Shown: piece after piece, positions 17,968 to 25,909 of the stretch
How the letters are laid out: each line of letters starts with the position of its first letter
How positions within the stretch are numbered: the stretch's first letter is position 1
Assembly: GCA_026195895.1 (NCBI GenBank)
Contig: JAPHRO010000016.1
Location: 1 to 52,067 of the forward strand
Origin: Gammaproteobacteria bacterium
Lineage (GTDB): Bacteria; Pseudomonadota; Gammaproteobacteria; SZUA-229
Direction of reading: 5' to 3'
DNA length: 52,067 nt
Program-made: the position numbers and the translations under genes
Notes under the pieces: model-generated
Seen by the model: the letters and a program-made list of their open reading frames with translations, nothing else
Database searches by the model: none
Told to the model about the DNA's origin: nothing

Positions 17968-18378
17968 TTACTTCTGATGACCTCGAAGACGCTGCCAGGC
18001 AAAAGCTGCAATCGCAATCCATACCCCTGAACGCAGAGTCATGGCCATCACCGTTCGCGTCTCATACTCGCCACCATTGAGTATGTGCAAACCAAAAGCT
18101 GCAAAGATGATGAGCGTAGCAGCGGCAAGAAACAGGGACAACCAGGCTGACCAGGGACGCATCAACCATAGAGCAATACCCGCAATCACATAAACGAAGC
18201 CGGCAGAGAAATTAAACCAGAGCACAAAAGGCACAAAATGACCGGCTGCCTGACGGGCTTCACCATCAAAAAACAATACAGAACCACCGGATTTAATCGT
18301 CAATAGGCCAAATATACCGGCCAATAATGAAAAAAACCAGATGCCCAGACTACGTTGTGACAGCGCTGCTGGTATCAT
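17968..18378 (-). CDS. four-helix inner-membrane protein of unknown function
   Basis: 136 residues from an ATG at 18378 with AGGAAG upstream. Four hydrophobic helices are visible: about 10-30 (LGIWFFSLLAGIFGLLTI), 47-70 (FVPFVLWFNFSAGFVYVIAGIALWL), 75-97 and 108-128. The loops are short and the C-terminus is basic (WQRLRGHQK). The layout resembles small DoxX-like membrane proteins, but I do not see a diagnostic motif. The 220-bp gap to the FNR-like gene makes it a separate unit. Confidence 0.7.
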   Translation of the reverse strand: MIPAALSQRSLGIWFFSLLAGIFGLLTIKSGGSVLFFDGEARQAAGHFVPFVLWFNFSAGFVYVIAGIALWLMRPWSAWLSLFLAAATLIIFAAFGLHILNGGEYETRTVMAMTLRSGVWIAIAAFAWQRLRGHQK

Positions 18379-18435
18379 GTAGTTACTTCCTGATCAATTT
18401 TTATCATATAAGCTTTTATCATATAATAATGACAG

Positions 18436-18471
18436 TGCCGAAGACCATTTAATATTCACTGGTCTCCGGCA
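18436..18471 (-). terminator. hairpin downstream of the small secreted protein gene
   Basis: TGCCG-A-AGACCA pairs with TGGTCT-C-CGGCA around a 12-base loop, just past the stop at 18490. The stem has one mismatch and only a weak U-rich tail on the minus strand. Confidence 0.5.
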
Positions 18472-18489
18472 TGGTGTCAGTTTTTATCT

Positions 18490-18816
18490 TTAATGTCGGC
18501 CGCCACCACGACTGCCACCATATTGGCCGCCACCGGAACCGTCACGCACACGACTGCGGGTCATACTGCCCTGACCCGATTCAGCACCATACATGCTACG
18601 CGTGGCCTGGCGGTCACTGCTATCCATTGATTGCATACGAGTTTGCATCTCGCTACGGTAGGCGCTACGTTCGCTGTCGCTCGCGCCCTGCATCTGGCTA
18701 CGCATTTGCATCATTTGTTCATTGCTGTACTGAGAATAATCCTCAGCATAAGCAAGCGAACTGGTCAGACCTAATACGGTAGCCATCAGCGCTGCATGCA
18801 GGTTTGTTTTTATCAT
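18490..18816 (-). CDS. small secreted Met/Ser/Gly-rich protein
   Basis: 108 residues from an ATG at 18816 behind AAAAGGATC. A signal peptide ends at AYA. The mature part is low complexity: a Met/Gln/Ser-rich, probably helical segment (NEQMMQMRSQMQG, MQTRMQSMDSSDRQ) and then a Gly/Arg/Ser tail (GSGGGQYGGSRGGGRH). There are no Cys residues. The Met-rich helix could bind copper or act in periplasmic stress, but this is a guess. It has its own ribosome site and a downstream hairpin, which supports a real gene. Confidence 0.7.
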   Translation of the reverse strand: MIKTNLHAALMATVLGLTSSLAYAEDYSQYSNEQMMQMRSQMQGASDSERSAYRSEMQTRMQSMDSSDRQATRSMYGAESGQGSMTRSRVRDGSGGGQYGGSRGGGRH

Positions 18817-18910
18817 CGGTTTGATCCTTTTCTGGTGATTGAGGTATTAATGATATAACGCTGGATGACAATAAAAGGTTCCTTTTAATTACAGCCAGAT
18901 GAAAGAAAAA

Positions 18911-18952
18911 TAAAAAAGCCGCGGTCACATAAAATGCAATCGCGGCCTTTTT
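18911..18952 (-). terminator. rho-independent terminator after the cytochrome c'-like gene
   Basis: Read on the minus strand, a GGCCGCG stem pairs with CGCGGC around a loop of about 18 bases and is followed by TTTTTT. It lies 24 bp past the stop codon at 18976. Confidence 0.75.
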
Positions 18953-18975
18953 CGCCTGTTTCCTTTCACGTCTGT

Positions 18976-19443
18976 TTACTGGACTGGCATTGCATCAATC
19001 CGGTAACCAGCATGACAACCGATGCAATTTTGCATCAATGTACTCAACTGTTTCAGACTCACCGTAGTATCTCCAAACTCCTCTGCATCCAGTGCAAGCT
19101 GATCGAATTTAGTATGGGTATCGAAGCCCAGAGTTTTAAATTCCAGTGGCAGTTTTTTCATCAGTGATCCAGGCACAGCCTCCTGGGCAGCACGACCAAC
19201 GATTCTTGCCGCCTTTGCCACGCCTGCAGCATCATCTTCATTGGCAGCCTGAATAATGGCCTGTACCGAGGTCAGGAACATTCTCATTTCAGCTAACACC
19301 AGATTCCTTTCACCGGGTTCTAGTAATAACGCCTGCCGACCATCACTAGCTGTTATTGTCTCACCAGAAATAATGAACTTATAGACCATGGCACTAACTG
19401 CAAGACAGGCGATTATCAATAATGTCCAACATAATTTACACAT
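18976..19443 (-). CDS. cytochrome c'-like monoheme protein
   Basis: 155 residues from ATG at 19443 after AGGGAAAA. An N-terminal hydrophobic segment (LCWTLLIIACLAVSAMVYKFII) acts as signal or anchor. The remainder is predicted helical and ends with the heme site NCIGCHAGYRI close to the C-terminus, as in the four-helix-bundle cytochromes c' (class II). EMRMFLTSVQAIIQAAN gives Met residues in helix one where the axial Met or Leu of this class lies. The class binds NO or carries electrons in the periplasm. A related protein with the same architecture is at 21125-21769. The gene has its own terminator. Confidence 0.82.
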   Translation of the reverse strand: MCKLCWTLLIIACLAVSAMVYKFIISGETITASDGRQALLLEPGERNLVLAEMRMFLTSVQAIIQAANEDDAAGVAKAARIVGRAAQEAVPGSLMKKLPLEFKTLGFDTHTKFDQLALDAEEFGDTTVSLKQLSTLMQNCIGCHAGYRIDAMPVQ

Positions 19444-19489
19444 GTATTTTCCCTAATCAATTTAGTTCTCTGGATTTGACTTTAATTCC

Positions 19490-19573
19490 CTATTCACTCA
19501 TCAGATAAACCACAATAAGTGCTGTCACAAACCAGAGAACTAAAGCCATCCACTTCAGTTTATTTCCCAACAT
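19490..19573 (-). CDS. very small single-helix membrane protein
   Basis: A 27-residue frame from ATG at 19573 to TAG at 19490. The sequence is MLGNKLKW followed by an uninterrupted hydrophobic helix (MALVLWFVTALIVVYLM) and SE, the form of a genuine bitopic small protein with positive residues on the inside. GAGGA lies about 12 bp upstream, a little far. It starts 28 bp after the stop of the DUF2892 gene and is probably co-transcribed with it. Function is unknown. Confidence 0.5.
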   Translation of the reverse strand: MLGNKLKWMALVLWFVTALIVVYLMSE

Positions 19574-19601
19574 GAATCAGGAAGATTCCTCTATTAATTG
19601 A

Positions 19602-19802
19602 TTAACAACAATTGCTTTCCTTAACACCTGACTTCTTCAGGATGCTGGATAGCGGACAAAAGTTTGTGATACCACTCTGCGCCAGATTTAGCCCAACAAA
19701 TGCGGCCAGACCAATCCAGTAAGGATGCACAAAATGCGCCAGCGCGATGCTGATCAGCACCATGATTCCAGCGATTAAATGAACGATTCTATCGACAGTC
19801 AT
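19602..19802 (-). CDS. DUF2892 (YgaP-type transmembrane) protein
   Basis: 66 residues from ATG at 19802 behind CAGGAGAA. Two hydrophobic helices (IVHLIAGIMVLISIALAHFV and WIGLAAFVGLNLAQSGI) are followed by NFCPLSSILKKSGVKES and a terminal CC. This is the DUF2892 layout, in which the Cys after the second helix is conserved. Such proteins are often fused to or encoded beside rhodaneses and sulfur-handling enzymes, so a role in sulfur or thiol chemistry at the membrane is possible. No rhodanese is in the window. It lies 14 bp after the FadL-type gene stop, so it is in that operon. Confidence 0.85.
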   Translation of the reverse strand: MTVDRIVHLIAGIMVLISIALAHFVHPYWIGLAAFVGLNLAQSGITNFCPLSSILKKSGVKESNCC

Positions 19803-19816
19803 ATTATTCTCCTGAC

Positions 19817-20959
19817 TTAAATTTTATAGGAAATTTGAACGTTAATTATATTCTGTTCCAGTTCAATTGTGGTTGGCGTCGTATTAGAAGTAACTTCATT
19901 ATTGAAGGCATGTACATAAGACACTGTGCCTTCGATACGTTTTCCTAACTTACGAGTTGCACCCAGTGACAAATGGGTCTCGGTAATAGCCAGCGAACCA
20001 ATATTATTATTTACATCTTCTGCGCCTATGGGGGATTCACCATAGTTCAGGCCAGCGCGTATGGTGGTTTTTTCATTAAGCTGCTTCTGTACACCCAGTG
20101 CAAATACCACCTGGTCATCCCAGCCAAATGCCATCGGCATATCGCCACCAGGTGTTGATAAAGTTACAACATCCAGTACATCGGAAAAACCAATATATTT
20201 AATATCCGCTTCAATCAGCAAACCATTACCCGGCTGATAAGCAAGTCCCAGAGCCAGAGTTTGTGGCGCATCCATGGTCATTGAGTAGGCACCAGCAGTT
20301 GTATTCCAGTCAAACGAACTCATCGATTGTTTACTAATATAGGATGCACCGAATTGCATGGTGTCATTGATCTTGTAAATTGCGCCCAGTGAAAGACCAA
20401 AACCGTAAACCTGATTTTGCGGCAAGTGCATCATGGAGTTATCCATTGCCAGACTCTGGTAGTCGATGTTTAAGGCCGCACCGAGGGCCAGTTTGTCATC
20501 CACCTGATACGAGAAACCCGGTGCAATTTTATAGAACTGCTTGGTAGTCACTACATTCTGATTTCCAGGTAAAGGTGCAATGTCTGCAAAATCCACACCC
20601 ATGCCAGACAAACCGGCCATACCCATACCAAAGGTCAATTGATCGTTGATTTTAAAAGCAACCGCACCCGATGGAATCAGGTATAAATTGGAATCACTTT
20701 CTGTTCCATTGGCTTTACGCGGCGGATTCAGAAAACCGAAACCCATATCAAAACGCACTTCTTCTATATTCAACAGCGACAGACCGGCTGGATTAGTCAG
20801 TACGGTGCCGGCATCCTGGGGTGCCGCGACAATAGCGCCCGCCATGCCCCACTGGGTTGCTGTAACGCCGAGCATCTGATCACCATTGGTCGCATTGGAA
20901 ACAGAACTAAAACTTGCAAGGGCGGTCACTACGGCCGCCTTGATCAGTTGATTATTCAT
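19817..20959 (-). CDS. FadL/OmpP1-family outer-membrane transporter
   Basis: 380 residues from ATG at 20959 behind ACGAGGAATAAA; a TTG one codon earlier is less likely. A signal peptide ends at SNA and the mature N-terminus TNGDQMLGVTATQWGMAGAIVAAPQDAGTVLTNPAGLS is the hatch-type start of the family, with the NPAG signature. Fourteen or so beta strands follow (KPxGLSLG-type turns, FGMGMAGLSGMGVDF, GFGLSLGAIYKINDTMQFGASYIS), and the protein ends on a strand QNIINVQISYKI. The family imports long-chain fatty acids or aromatic hydrocarbons through lateral diffusion. Substrate here is not determinable. Confidence 0.88.
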   Translation of the reverse strand: MNNQLIKAAVVTALASFSSVSNATNGDQMLGVTATQWGMAGAIVAAPQDAGTVLTNPAGLSLLNIEEVRFDMGFGFLNPPRKANGTESDSNLYLIPSGAVAFKINDQLTFGMGMAGLSGMGVDFADIAPLPGNQNVVTTKQFYKIAPGFSYQVDDKLALGAALNIDYQSLAMDNSMMHLPQNQVYGFGLSLGAIYKINDTMQFGASYISKQSMSSFDWNTTAGAYSMTMDAPQTLALGLAYQPGNGLLIEADIKYIGFSDVLDVVTLSTPGGDMPMAFGWDDQVVFALGVQKQLNEKTTIRAGLNYGESPIGAEDVNNNIGSLAITETHLSLGATRKLGKRIEGTVSYVHAFNNEVTSNTTPTTIELEQNIINVQISYKI

Positions 20960-21124
20960 CAATTTATTCCTCGTTTGGTTAGGTATTTCTAATATTATGG
21001 TTATTATTTAATCTCAAACTCTATCCGTGAATTCCTGTACAAATGAAAACTGTGTGGGGGAGCCATCAAACGAATACAGATTTCTATAGCCGTTCAATTT
21101 TTCCGCCTGTTTACATTATTGTTA

Positions 21125-21769
21125 TTAACGAAGTCGACTTGATTTACCTGGCTGCCCTCTGAATACCTGATGACAGGCAACGCAACCCTCTGCAATTGGA
21201 CCAAGATAACCGGCCGCTTCGCTGGCATTACCTTTATCGGCAGCCGCTGCCAGACGCAAGGCATTACCTTCAACCAGATCATTAAAACCAACAAGGCTGG
21301 CTAACCTGTCATCGTTCACATCTGATTTAGCCATGTATGGAATAAGTCCACCAACCGGCAGCCTGTGGTTAGCCAGACGTCGTGCTGAATCAGCAGCCTG
21401 TTCAGTATTATCCGTTGCCAGACCTGAAACAATACTCTGGTAATCCGACAATACTTCATGCATGACCTGGCGTAATGTCAGATTTTTGCTGCGGCGGCTA
21501 TGCCCCGAAAGGATCTTCATCAACTCCATTTTGGTTTGTTTAGACAAGCCTTTTACCTGCTTCTGTAAATCAGGTTTCATTAATGCCATATCAGATTGCA
21601 TAACTTTCTGCATCGCCATCATAGTGGCTTTGTCCATACCTGGTGGCCGCATATTTTCATTAGCATATACTGAACCCGCAGTTGTAATTAGCACCGCACC
21701 TAAAGCAGCTTTGCGCAGAGCAAGGGATAATGATTTAATCGTAAAATGGTTATTTGAAGTCGATGACAT
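21125..21769 (-). CDS. class II (cytochrome c'-like) monoheme protein
   Basis: 214 residues from ATG at 21769 after GGAAG. An N-terminal signal with a long basic lead (SLALRKAALGAVLITTAGSVYA) precedes a helical mature part beginning NENMRPPGMDKATMMAMQKVMQSDM. The heme site EGCVACHQVFRG lies 15 residues from the C-terminus, as in four-helix-bundle cytochromes. The Met-rich first helices could supply an axial ligand or bind metal. It is divergent from the OmpR/EnvZ-type operon across 143 bp, so the palindrome at 21884 may control both. Confidence 0.82.
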   Translation of the reverse strand: MSSTSNNHFTIKSLSLALRKAALGAVLITTAGSVYANENMRPPGMDKATMMAMQKVMQSDMALMKPDLQKQVKGLSKQTKMELMKILSGHSRRSKNLTLRQVMHEVLSDYQSIVSGLATDNTEQAADSARRLANHRLPVGGLIPYMAKSDVNDDRLASLVGFNDLVEGNALRLAAAADKGNASEAAGYLGPIAEGCVACHQVFRGQPGKSSRLR

Positions 21770-21883
21770 AGGTTTTTCTTCCAGTTTAGTATCAGGAGGT
21801 TATATGCTACCTTTCATAAAAAAGGCCTATGATCAAAGAATGAACCAGATCTGTTTCCCTGTTATTTCACAAATACGGGAAAA

Positions 21884-21900
21884 TGTAACAAATTGTTACA
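21884..21900. promoter_or_regulatory. perfect palindrome, candidate OmpR-family operator
   Basis: TGTAACAAATTGTTACA is an exact 8-bp inverted repeat around one central base, 12 bp before the response-regulator ATG. GTTACA-type half sites are characteristic of the OmpR/RstA subfamily. An autoregulatory site for the adjacent response regulator is the simplest reading, possibly also acting on the divergent cytochrome gene. Confidence 0.6.
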
Positions 21901-21912
21901 AGAGCAAAATTA

Positions 21913-22638
21913 ATGAGTGATCCTGATATAAAAGCAGAAAAAATACTTATAGTCGATGACGACAAGGCCCTGCGTGACCTGCTTGAGCGTTATTTATCCG
22001 ATAATGGATATACAGCAGTGACTGTAAAAGACGGCGTCGAAATGATGCAGCAACTGGAACAGATCACACCTGACCTTATTATCCTTGATTTAATGCTGCC
22101 GGGCGAAGATGGACTGACACTGGCAAAACAGATTCGAAGCCATGGCAATACGCCAATAATCATTCTATCAGCACGCGGTGATGAAGTTGACCGCATTGTC
22201 GGACTGGAAGTGGGCGCCGATGACTATTTGCCCAAACCGTTTAACCCAAGGGAACTGCTTGCTCGAATCCGCTCGGTATTAAGACGCAGCCACGCGCCAC
22301 AGGAAAAATCTAAGGCCAGTGAAAATGCCAAAACATTTGGCAGTTTTCGTATGCTGCCTCAAAGTCGCCAGCTATTTCTGCACAATGAGGAAGTCGTATT
22401 AACCAGCGGAGAATTTACTTTATTAGAAGTCTTTGTTAACAATCCAAATCGAGTTTTAAACCGAGATTCACTTTTGCAATTACTCAAAGGATATGAACAC
22501 CAGCCTTATGACCGTAGCATCGATGTACGGGTCACACGGCTGCGACGAAAAATAGAATCTGATCCGGCCAGCCCGGTGTTTATTCGCACAGTCTGGGGTG
22601 AAGGATATATTTTTACACCCGTTCCAGAAGACAACTGA
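21913..22638 (+). CDS. OmpR-family response regulator
   Basis: 241 residues. The receiver (about 10-125) has the acid pocket VDDDKALRDLLERYL, phospho-acceptor Asp59 in LDLMLPGEDGL, a Ser switch (ILSARGDEVDRIVG) and Lys in PKPFNPRELLARI. A winged-helix DNA-binding domain (about 140-236) contains LTSGEFTLLEVF, the recognition helix DRSIDVRVTRLRRKIE and IRTVWGEGYIF. Sequence phrasing is close to E. coli OmpR over the whole length, but orthology cannot be proven here and no porin target is adjacent. The kinase gene starts five bases after the stop. Confidence 0.94.
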   Translation: MSDPDIKAEKILIVDDDKALRDLLERYLSDNGYTAVTVKDGVEMMQQLEQITPDLIILDLMLPGEDGLTLAKQIRSHGNTPIIILSARGDEVDRIVGLEVGADDYLPKPFNPRELLARIRSVLRRSHAPQEKSKASENAKTFGSFRMLPQSRQLFLHNEEVVLTSGEFTLLEVFVNNPNRVLNRDSLLQLLKGYEHQPYDRSIDVRVTRLRRKIESDPASPVFIRTVWGEGYIFTPVPEDN

Positions 22639-22643
22639 TTTTT

Positions 22644-23966
22644 ATGATATTACCCAAAACGCTATTCGCCAGAACAGTCACCATGATTGCGGCTGTCTCT
22701 ATTGCGTTTTTATTATTTGCTGTCAGTGTGATCGGTTATTTCATGCTAGTACCCGTGGGTAAACAATCCGCAGATGACCTGGCCGCCCTGATGATCTTTA
22801 GCGCACAAACCTGGTCAGCTGCATCGGTCGAGACAAGAACAGAACTTGAGCAGGAATTACTAAATAATTACCGGCTTATGATTGCCAGTAGCCCGCAATT
22901 AAAGCCGGTAAAATTCAAACCCCTGCCTTATTATTACTTTCTGGAATCTTCGCTAAAACAGCGCACCGGACAGGACATGCTGCTTAAAATTTCTCAGGAT
23001 AAAAAAGGTGAAAACTGGTACTGGGTAAATTTACCGGTTAACAATAATACTGTTTCTATAGGCTTTCCAGGCTCACATGTCAACGCACAACCACCACTGG
23101 TATTAGTTCTGTTGCTGGTGGTTGGCGGCCTTGCCACACTGGTCACGGCAGCCGCACTGGTACGACATCTGACAACACCCCTGGAACGATTATCACAAAA
23201 TGCCCTGCGTATTGGTAGCGGTGAAGAACCTGAGCTGATTCCTGAATCCGGCCCGGAAGAAATGCTTAATCTGGCCAGAAGTTTTAATAAAATGGCGGTA
23301 CAGGTCAAGGAACTGTTAACCAATCGCACGACCCTGCTGGCCGGTATATCCCATGACCTTAGAACGCCTCTGGCACGCATTCAATTGGCGCTGGAAATGC
23401 TGCCTGCGGAAACTGACAAAACCCTGGTCGATGGCATACGCGGTGATGTGGAACAGATGAATTGTCTGATTGGACAATTTCTTGAATTAAGCCGTTTACT
23501 TGAAAAGGGTGAGCAACAAATTATTCAGCTACCTGAAATTCTGGAAGATCTGGTTAACTGCGGCAGACGGGGGGGTGCCAATATTCAGTGGCAACCCGCC
23601 GAACCCTGCCAGGTATTCAGTAACCCATTAGCCTTGCGACGTATTATTGTAAATTTGCTGGAAAATGCCGTGCGTTATAGCGAAGGTCAAACGGTCAATG
23701 TTGTTTACGCATGTGAAACCAATAAAGCGATAATAGAGATTATGGATCGCGGTCCAGGCATTCCCGAACATGAGCTGGAAGCGGTTTTCAGACCATTTTA
23801 TCGGCTTGATCAGTCTCGCAATCCGGAAACCGGTGGTACTGGTCTTGGCCTGAGCATCGCCCTGCAACTGGCTGAATTAAATAAGATAACAATACAACTT
23901 TCAGCAAGAGATGGCGGCGGTACGATAGCAACAATATGTATTCCTGGCTCCAGGCAATTACATTAA
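22644..23966 (+). CDS. EnvZ-like sensor histidine kinase
   Basis: 440 residues. TM1 (about 10-33), a periplasmic domain of about 120 residues, and TM2 (about 152-172) are followed by HAMP (RHLTTPLERLSQNALRIGSG), HisKA with His237 in GISHDLRTPLARIQLALEML, and HATPase_c with N box NLLENAVRYS, G1 DRGPGIP and G2 GGTGLGLSIA. The H-box region is very like EnvZ. The pair is co-transcribed with the regulator (5-bp gap). The periplasmic domain differs from EnvZ, so the stimulus need not be osmolarity. Confidence 0.94.
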   Translation: MILPKTLFARTVTMIAAVSIAFLLFAVSVIGYFMLVPVGKQSADDLAALMIFSAQTWSAASVETRTELEQELLNNYRLMIASSPQLKPVKFKPLPYYYFLESSLKQRTGQDMLLKISQDKKGENWYWVNLPVNNNTVSIGFPGSHVNAQPPLVLVLLLVVGGLATLVTAAALVRHLTTPLERLSQNALRIGSGEEPELIPESGPEEMLNLARSFNKMAVQVKELLTNRTTLLAGISHDLRTPLARIQLALEMLPAETDKTLVDGIRGDVEQMNCLIGQFLELSRLLEKGEQQIIQLPEILEDLVNCGRRGGANIQWQPAEPCQVFSNPLALRRIIVNLLENAVRYSEGQTVNVVYACETNKAIIEIMDRGPGIPEHELEAVFRPFYRLDQSRNPETGGTGLGLSIALQLAELNKITIQLSARDGGGTIATICIPGSRQLH

Positions 23967-24049
23967 TATAAAAACCATCAACCAGCAGCTTCTTGTACAA
24001 AACAAACCCCACTGCTATGATCATAAACCTCAACAACAAAACCAGTTTT

Positions 24050-24145
24050 GGAGGGTATAGATGATTGCTGTAACAACCTCCCGGGCATTAAGCGCATAGG
24101 CTTAAAAACTTTCCGCCCGGTTTCCAAACCGGGGCACATCGCCCC
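24050..24145 (+). ncRNA. structured leader RNA with a 12-codon ORF upstream of rsgA
   Basis: Several well-paired elements occur in under 100 bp: GGAGG (24050-24054) with CCTCC (24077-24081); CCGGGC (24081-24086) with GCCCGG (24115-24120), enclosing TTAAGC-gcatag-GCTTAA (24088-24105); GGTT with AACC (24119-24130); and GGGGC-acatc-GCCCC (24131-24145). The first and second stems share bases and could be alternatives. GGAGG is also the ribosome site of a 12-codon ORF (24061-24099, ATG to TAG), so its translation would open the first stem. No U tract directly follows. It could be an attenuator or riboswitch-like leader for rsgA, or a 3' element of the kinase transcript. I do not recognise a known RNA family. 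Confidence 0.4.
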
Positions 24146-24190
24146 TGATGAATAAATCTACCAGACGCATTTTTGGCGCCAGGGGTTCTT

Positions 24191-25231
24191 ATGACTAATT
24201 TTTATTCTTTATCCCAACTGGGATGGCAGGCATTTTTTCAACAACAACTCTCACTCGAAGAATGGGAAGACTGTCCTGCGGCTCGAATTATAGGGCAGGA
24301 AAAATCGACCATTACCGTGTTAACAACTGACGGTAAACAATCCATCGACTTAACACCCGGTATGCCCGTGTTGACCGTAGGCGACTGGATCTTACTCGAC
24401 AAAACCAGACGATTTCATCGCATGTTAGACCGGCTATCTCTATTTTCTCGCAAAGCGGCGGGCACTAAAGTTGCAACTCAGCTGATTGCAGCCAATATCG
24501 ATACCGTATTTGTGGTCTGCTCTCTCAATCAGGACTTTAATCTCAATCGTATTGAGCGATATCTGGCATTGGTCAACGAAGCCAAAGTAGAACCAGTCAT
24601 CATACTCACCAAACTGGATTGCTGTGAAAATCCCGATGATTTCATACAACAGGTTCAGACAATTAACCCGCACCTAATGGTGGCCACTGTTAACAGCCTC
24701 GATCCTGAAAGCGTCAGCAAACTTGAGCCCTGGTGCGTTACCGGTAAAACCGTGGCCTTTCTTGGCTCTTCGGGAGTCGGCAAATCCACGTTAATCAATA
24801 CCCTACTGGGACACGCAGTACAACAAACCAGTGCCATTCGTGAAGACGATGCTAAAGGTCGCCACACCACCACTGGTCGCACGCTACACATGTTACCCTC
24901 GGGCGGTTTATTGCTCGACACACCCGGTATGCGAGAACTACAACTGGCCGATTGCGAACAGGGCATTGGAGATACCTTCTCTGAAATCAGCGAACTGGCT
25001 CGCCAGTGTAAATTCTCAGACTGCCAGCACAAACAGGAACCGGGCTGCGCGGTAAGAGCTGCCATCAACAACGGTACACTGGATGAAAGACGATTGCTGA
25101 ACTATCAGAAACTGCTACGTGAACAGGCTATAAACCGCGAAACACTGGCGGAGAAACGAGCCCGTGACCGTAACCTGGGGAAATTTTATCGTTCTGTGCA
25201 AGAAGCGTCTCAACGCATGAAGAATGAATAA
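24191..25231 (+). CDS. rsgA: ribosome small-subunit biogenesis GTPase RsgA
   Basis: 346 residues from ATG at 24191, preceded by AGGGG; a TTG at 24173 would add six. An OB-fold N-terminal domain is followed by a circularly permuted GTPase: G4 (TKLD) comes before G1 GSSGVGKST (192-200), then G2 (GRHTTTGR) and G3 (DTPGMREL). The zinc knuckle CKFSDCQHKQEPGC has the C-x4-C-x-H-x5-C spacing. RsgA helps mature the decoding centre of the 30S subunit and answers to GTP/ppGpp. The gene stands alone behind the structured leader and ends at a terminator hairpin. Confidence 0.95.
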   Translation: MTNFYSLSQLGWQAFFQQQLSLEEWEDCPAARIIGQEKSTITVLTTDGKQSIDLTPGMPVLTVGDWILLDKTRRFHRMLDRLSLFSRKAAGTKVATQLIAANIDTVFVVCSLNQDFNLNRIERYLALVNEAKVEPVIILTKLDCCENPDDFIQQVQTINPHLMVATVNSLDPESVSKLEPWCVTGKTVAFLGSSGVGKSTLINTLLGHAVQQTSAIREDDAKGRHTTTGRTLHMLPSGGLLLDTPGMRELQLADCEQGIGDTFSEISELARQCKFSDCQHKQEPGCAVRAAINNGTLDERRLLNYQKLLREQAINRETLAEKRARDRNLGKFYRSVQEASQRMKNE

Positions 25232-25335
25232 GGCACTGATTGGTTCAGCCCTGACCGATTAAAGGGCAGCCTCCCCTTTATCATCGGCCTCCCGTATAAA
25301 ATGGCTTATCAGTTTTCACTGGAATTAATAACTAA

Positions 25336-25367
25336 AAATGCCCTGCATTTAAAAATACAGGGCATTT
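25336..25367. terminator. bidirectional terminator between rsgA and the Csp1-like gene
   Basis: AAATGCCCTG pairs perfectly with CAGGGCATTT over 10 bp around a 12-base AT-rich loop, with A and T tracts outside the stem on both sides. It lies between two convergent genes. Confidence 0.8.
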
Positions 25368-25417
25368 ATTTAACTAGCCCGATGAATTATGCAAGCATTA
25401 TTCATGACTGAAATTGA

Positions 25418-25909
25418 TCAGGCCACATACTCCTTGCATGCCTTGATGCAGTCTGCACAGGATTCTGCACAGGCTTTACAGGCCGCATGTTTATCGGCAT
25501 GTTTATCACAGGATTTTTTGCAGTCTTTACAGACATTAATGCAGACTTTCGCAAAATCTTTCAGATGCCTTGAATCATAGGACGCAAGTTGTGATAAAGC
25601 CGTGCAGGTTGCCAGCATTTCCTGAACGGAATCTGCACATTCCGCCATGGATGTATCCTGCATTTTAAACATGTCAATACAATGCTGAATGCAGGTCTGC
25701 CCCGCTTTGACACAGCCAAGTGATGCATCAATAACCCGCTGACGATCAGCAGGCACAGCATGCATATGGTGGTGATCCATGGCCGCGTCAGCCTTATTTG
25801 AAAAGCCAAGACCCGCGGCAGTCGCCATTACCGTGGCGCCCAGTAAAACGTTACGCCGACTTTCAGAAAAATCGGCTTCAGGCTTAAGGTTATTTTTATT
25901 GTCCTGCAT
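25418..25909 (-). CDS. Tat-exported four-helix-bundle copper-storage protein (Csp1-like)
   Basis: 163 residues from ATG at 25909 with AGAGGA five bases upstream. Twin Arg 18-19 in SESRRNVLLG mark a Tat signal, followed by a His-rich mature start (MDHHHMHA). The rest is a predicted four-helix bundle carrying 14 Cys in the spacings of the Csp/DUF326 family (KAGQTCIQHC, KVCINVCKDCKKSC, AACKACAESCADC). In methanotroph Csp1 such cysteines line the bundle core and store many Cu(I) ions. Tat export means folding, and possibly copper loading, may begin in the cytoplasm. It is not next to the copper island at 43-52 kb. Confidence 0.9.
   Translation of the reverse strand: MQDNKNNLKPEADFSESRRNVLLGATVMATAAGLGFSNKADAAMDHHHMHAVPADRQRVIDASLGCVKAGQTCIQHCIDMFKMQDTSMAECADSVQEMLATCTALSQLASYDSRHLKDFAKVCINVCKDCKKSCDKHADKHAACKACAESCADCIKACKEYVA

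Noticed and set aside
24131-24170. CTGATGA sequence suggesting a hammerhead ribozyme core
   Set aside because: The required second core strand (GAAA after a stem) and the flanking stem are absent; CTGATGA here simply follows the GGGGC/GCCCC hairpin.
24655-25071. A 138-codon minus-strand frame inside rsgA
   Set aside because: It lies antisense to the GTPase motifs and is explained by codon bias of the real gene.
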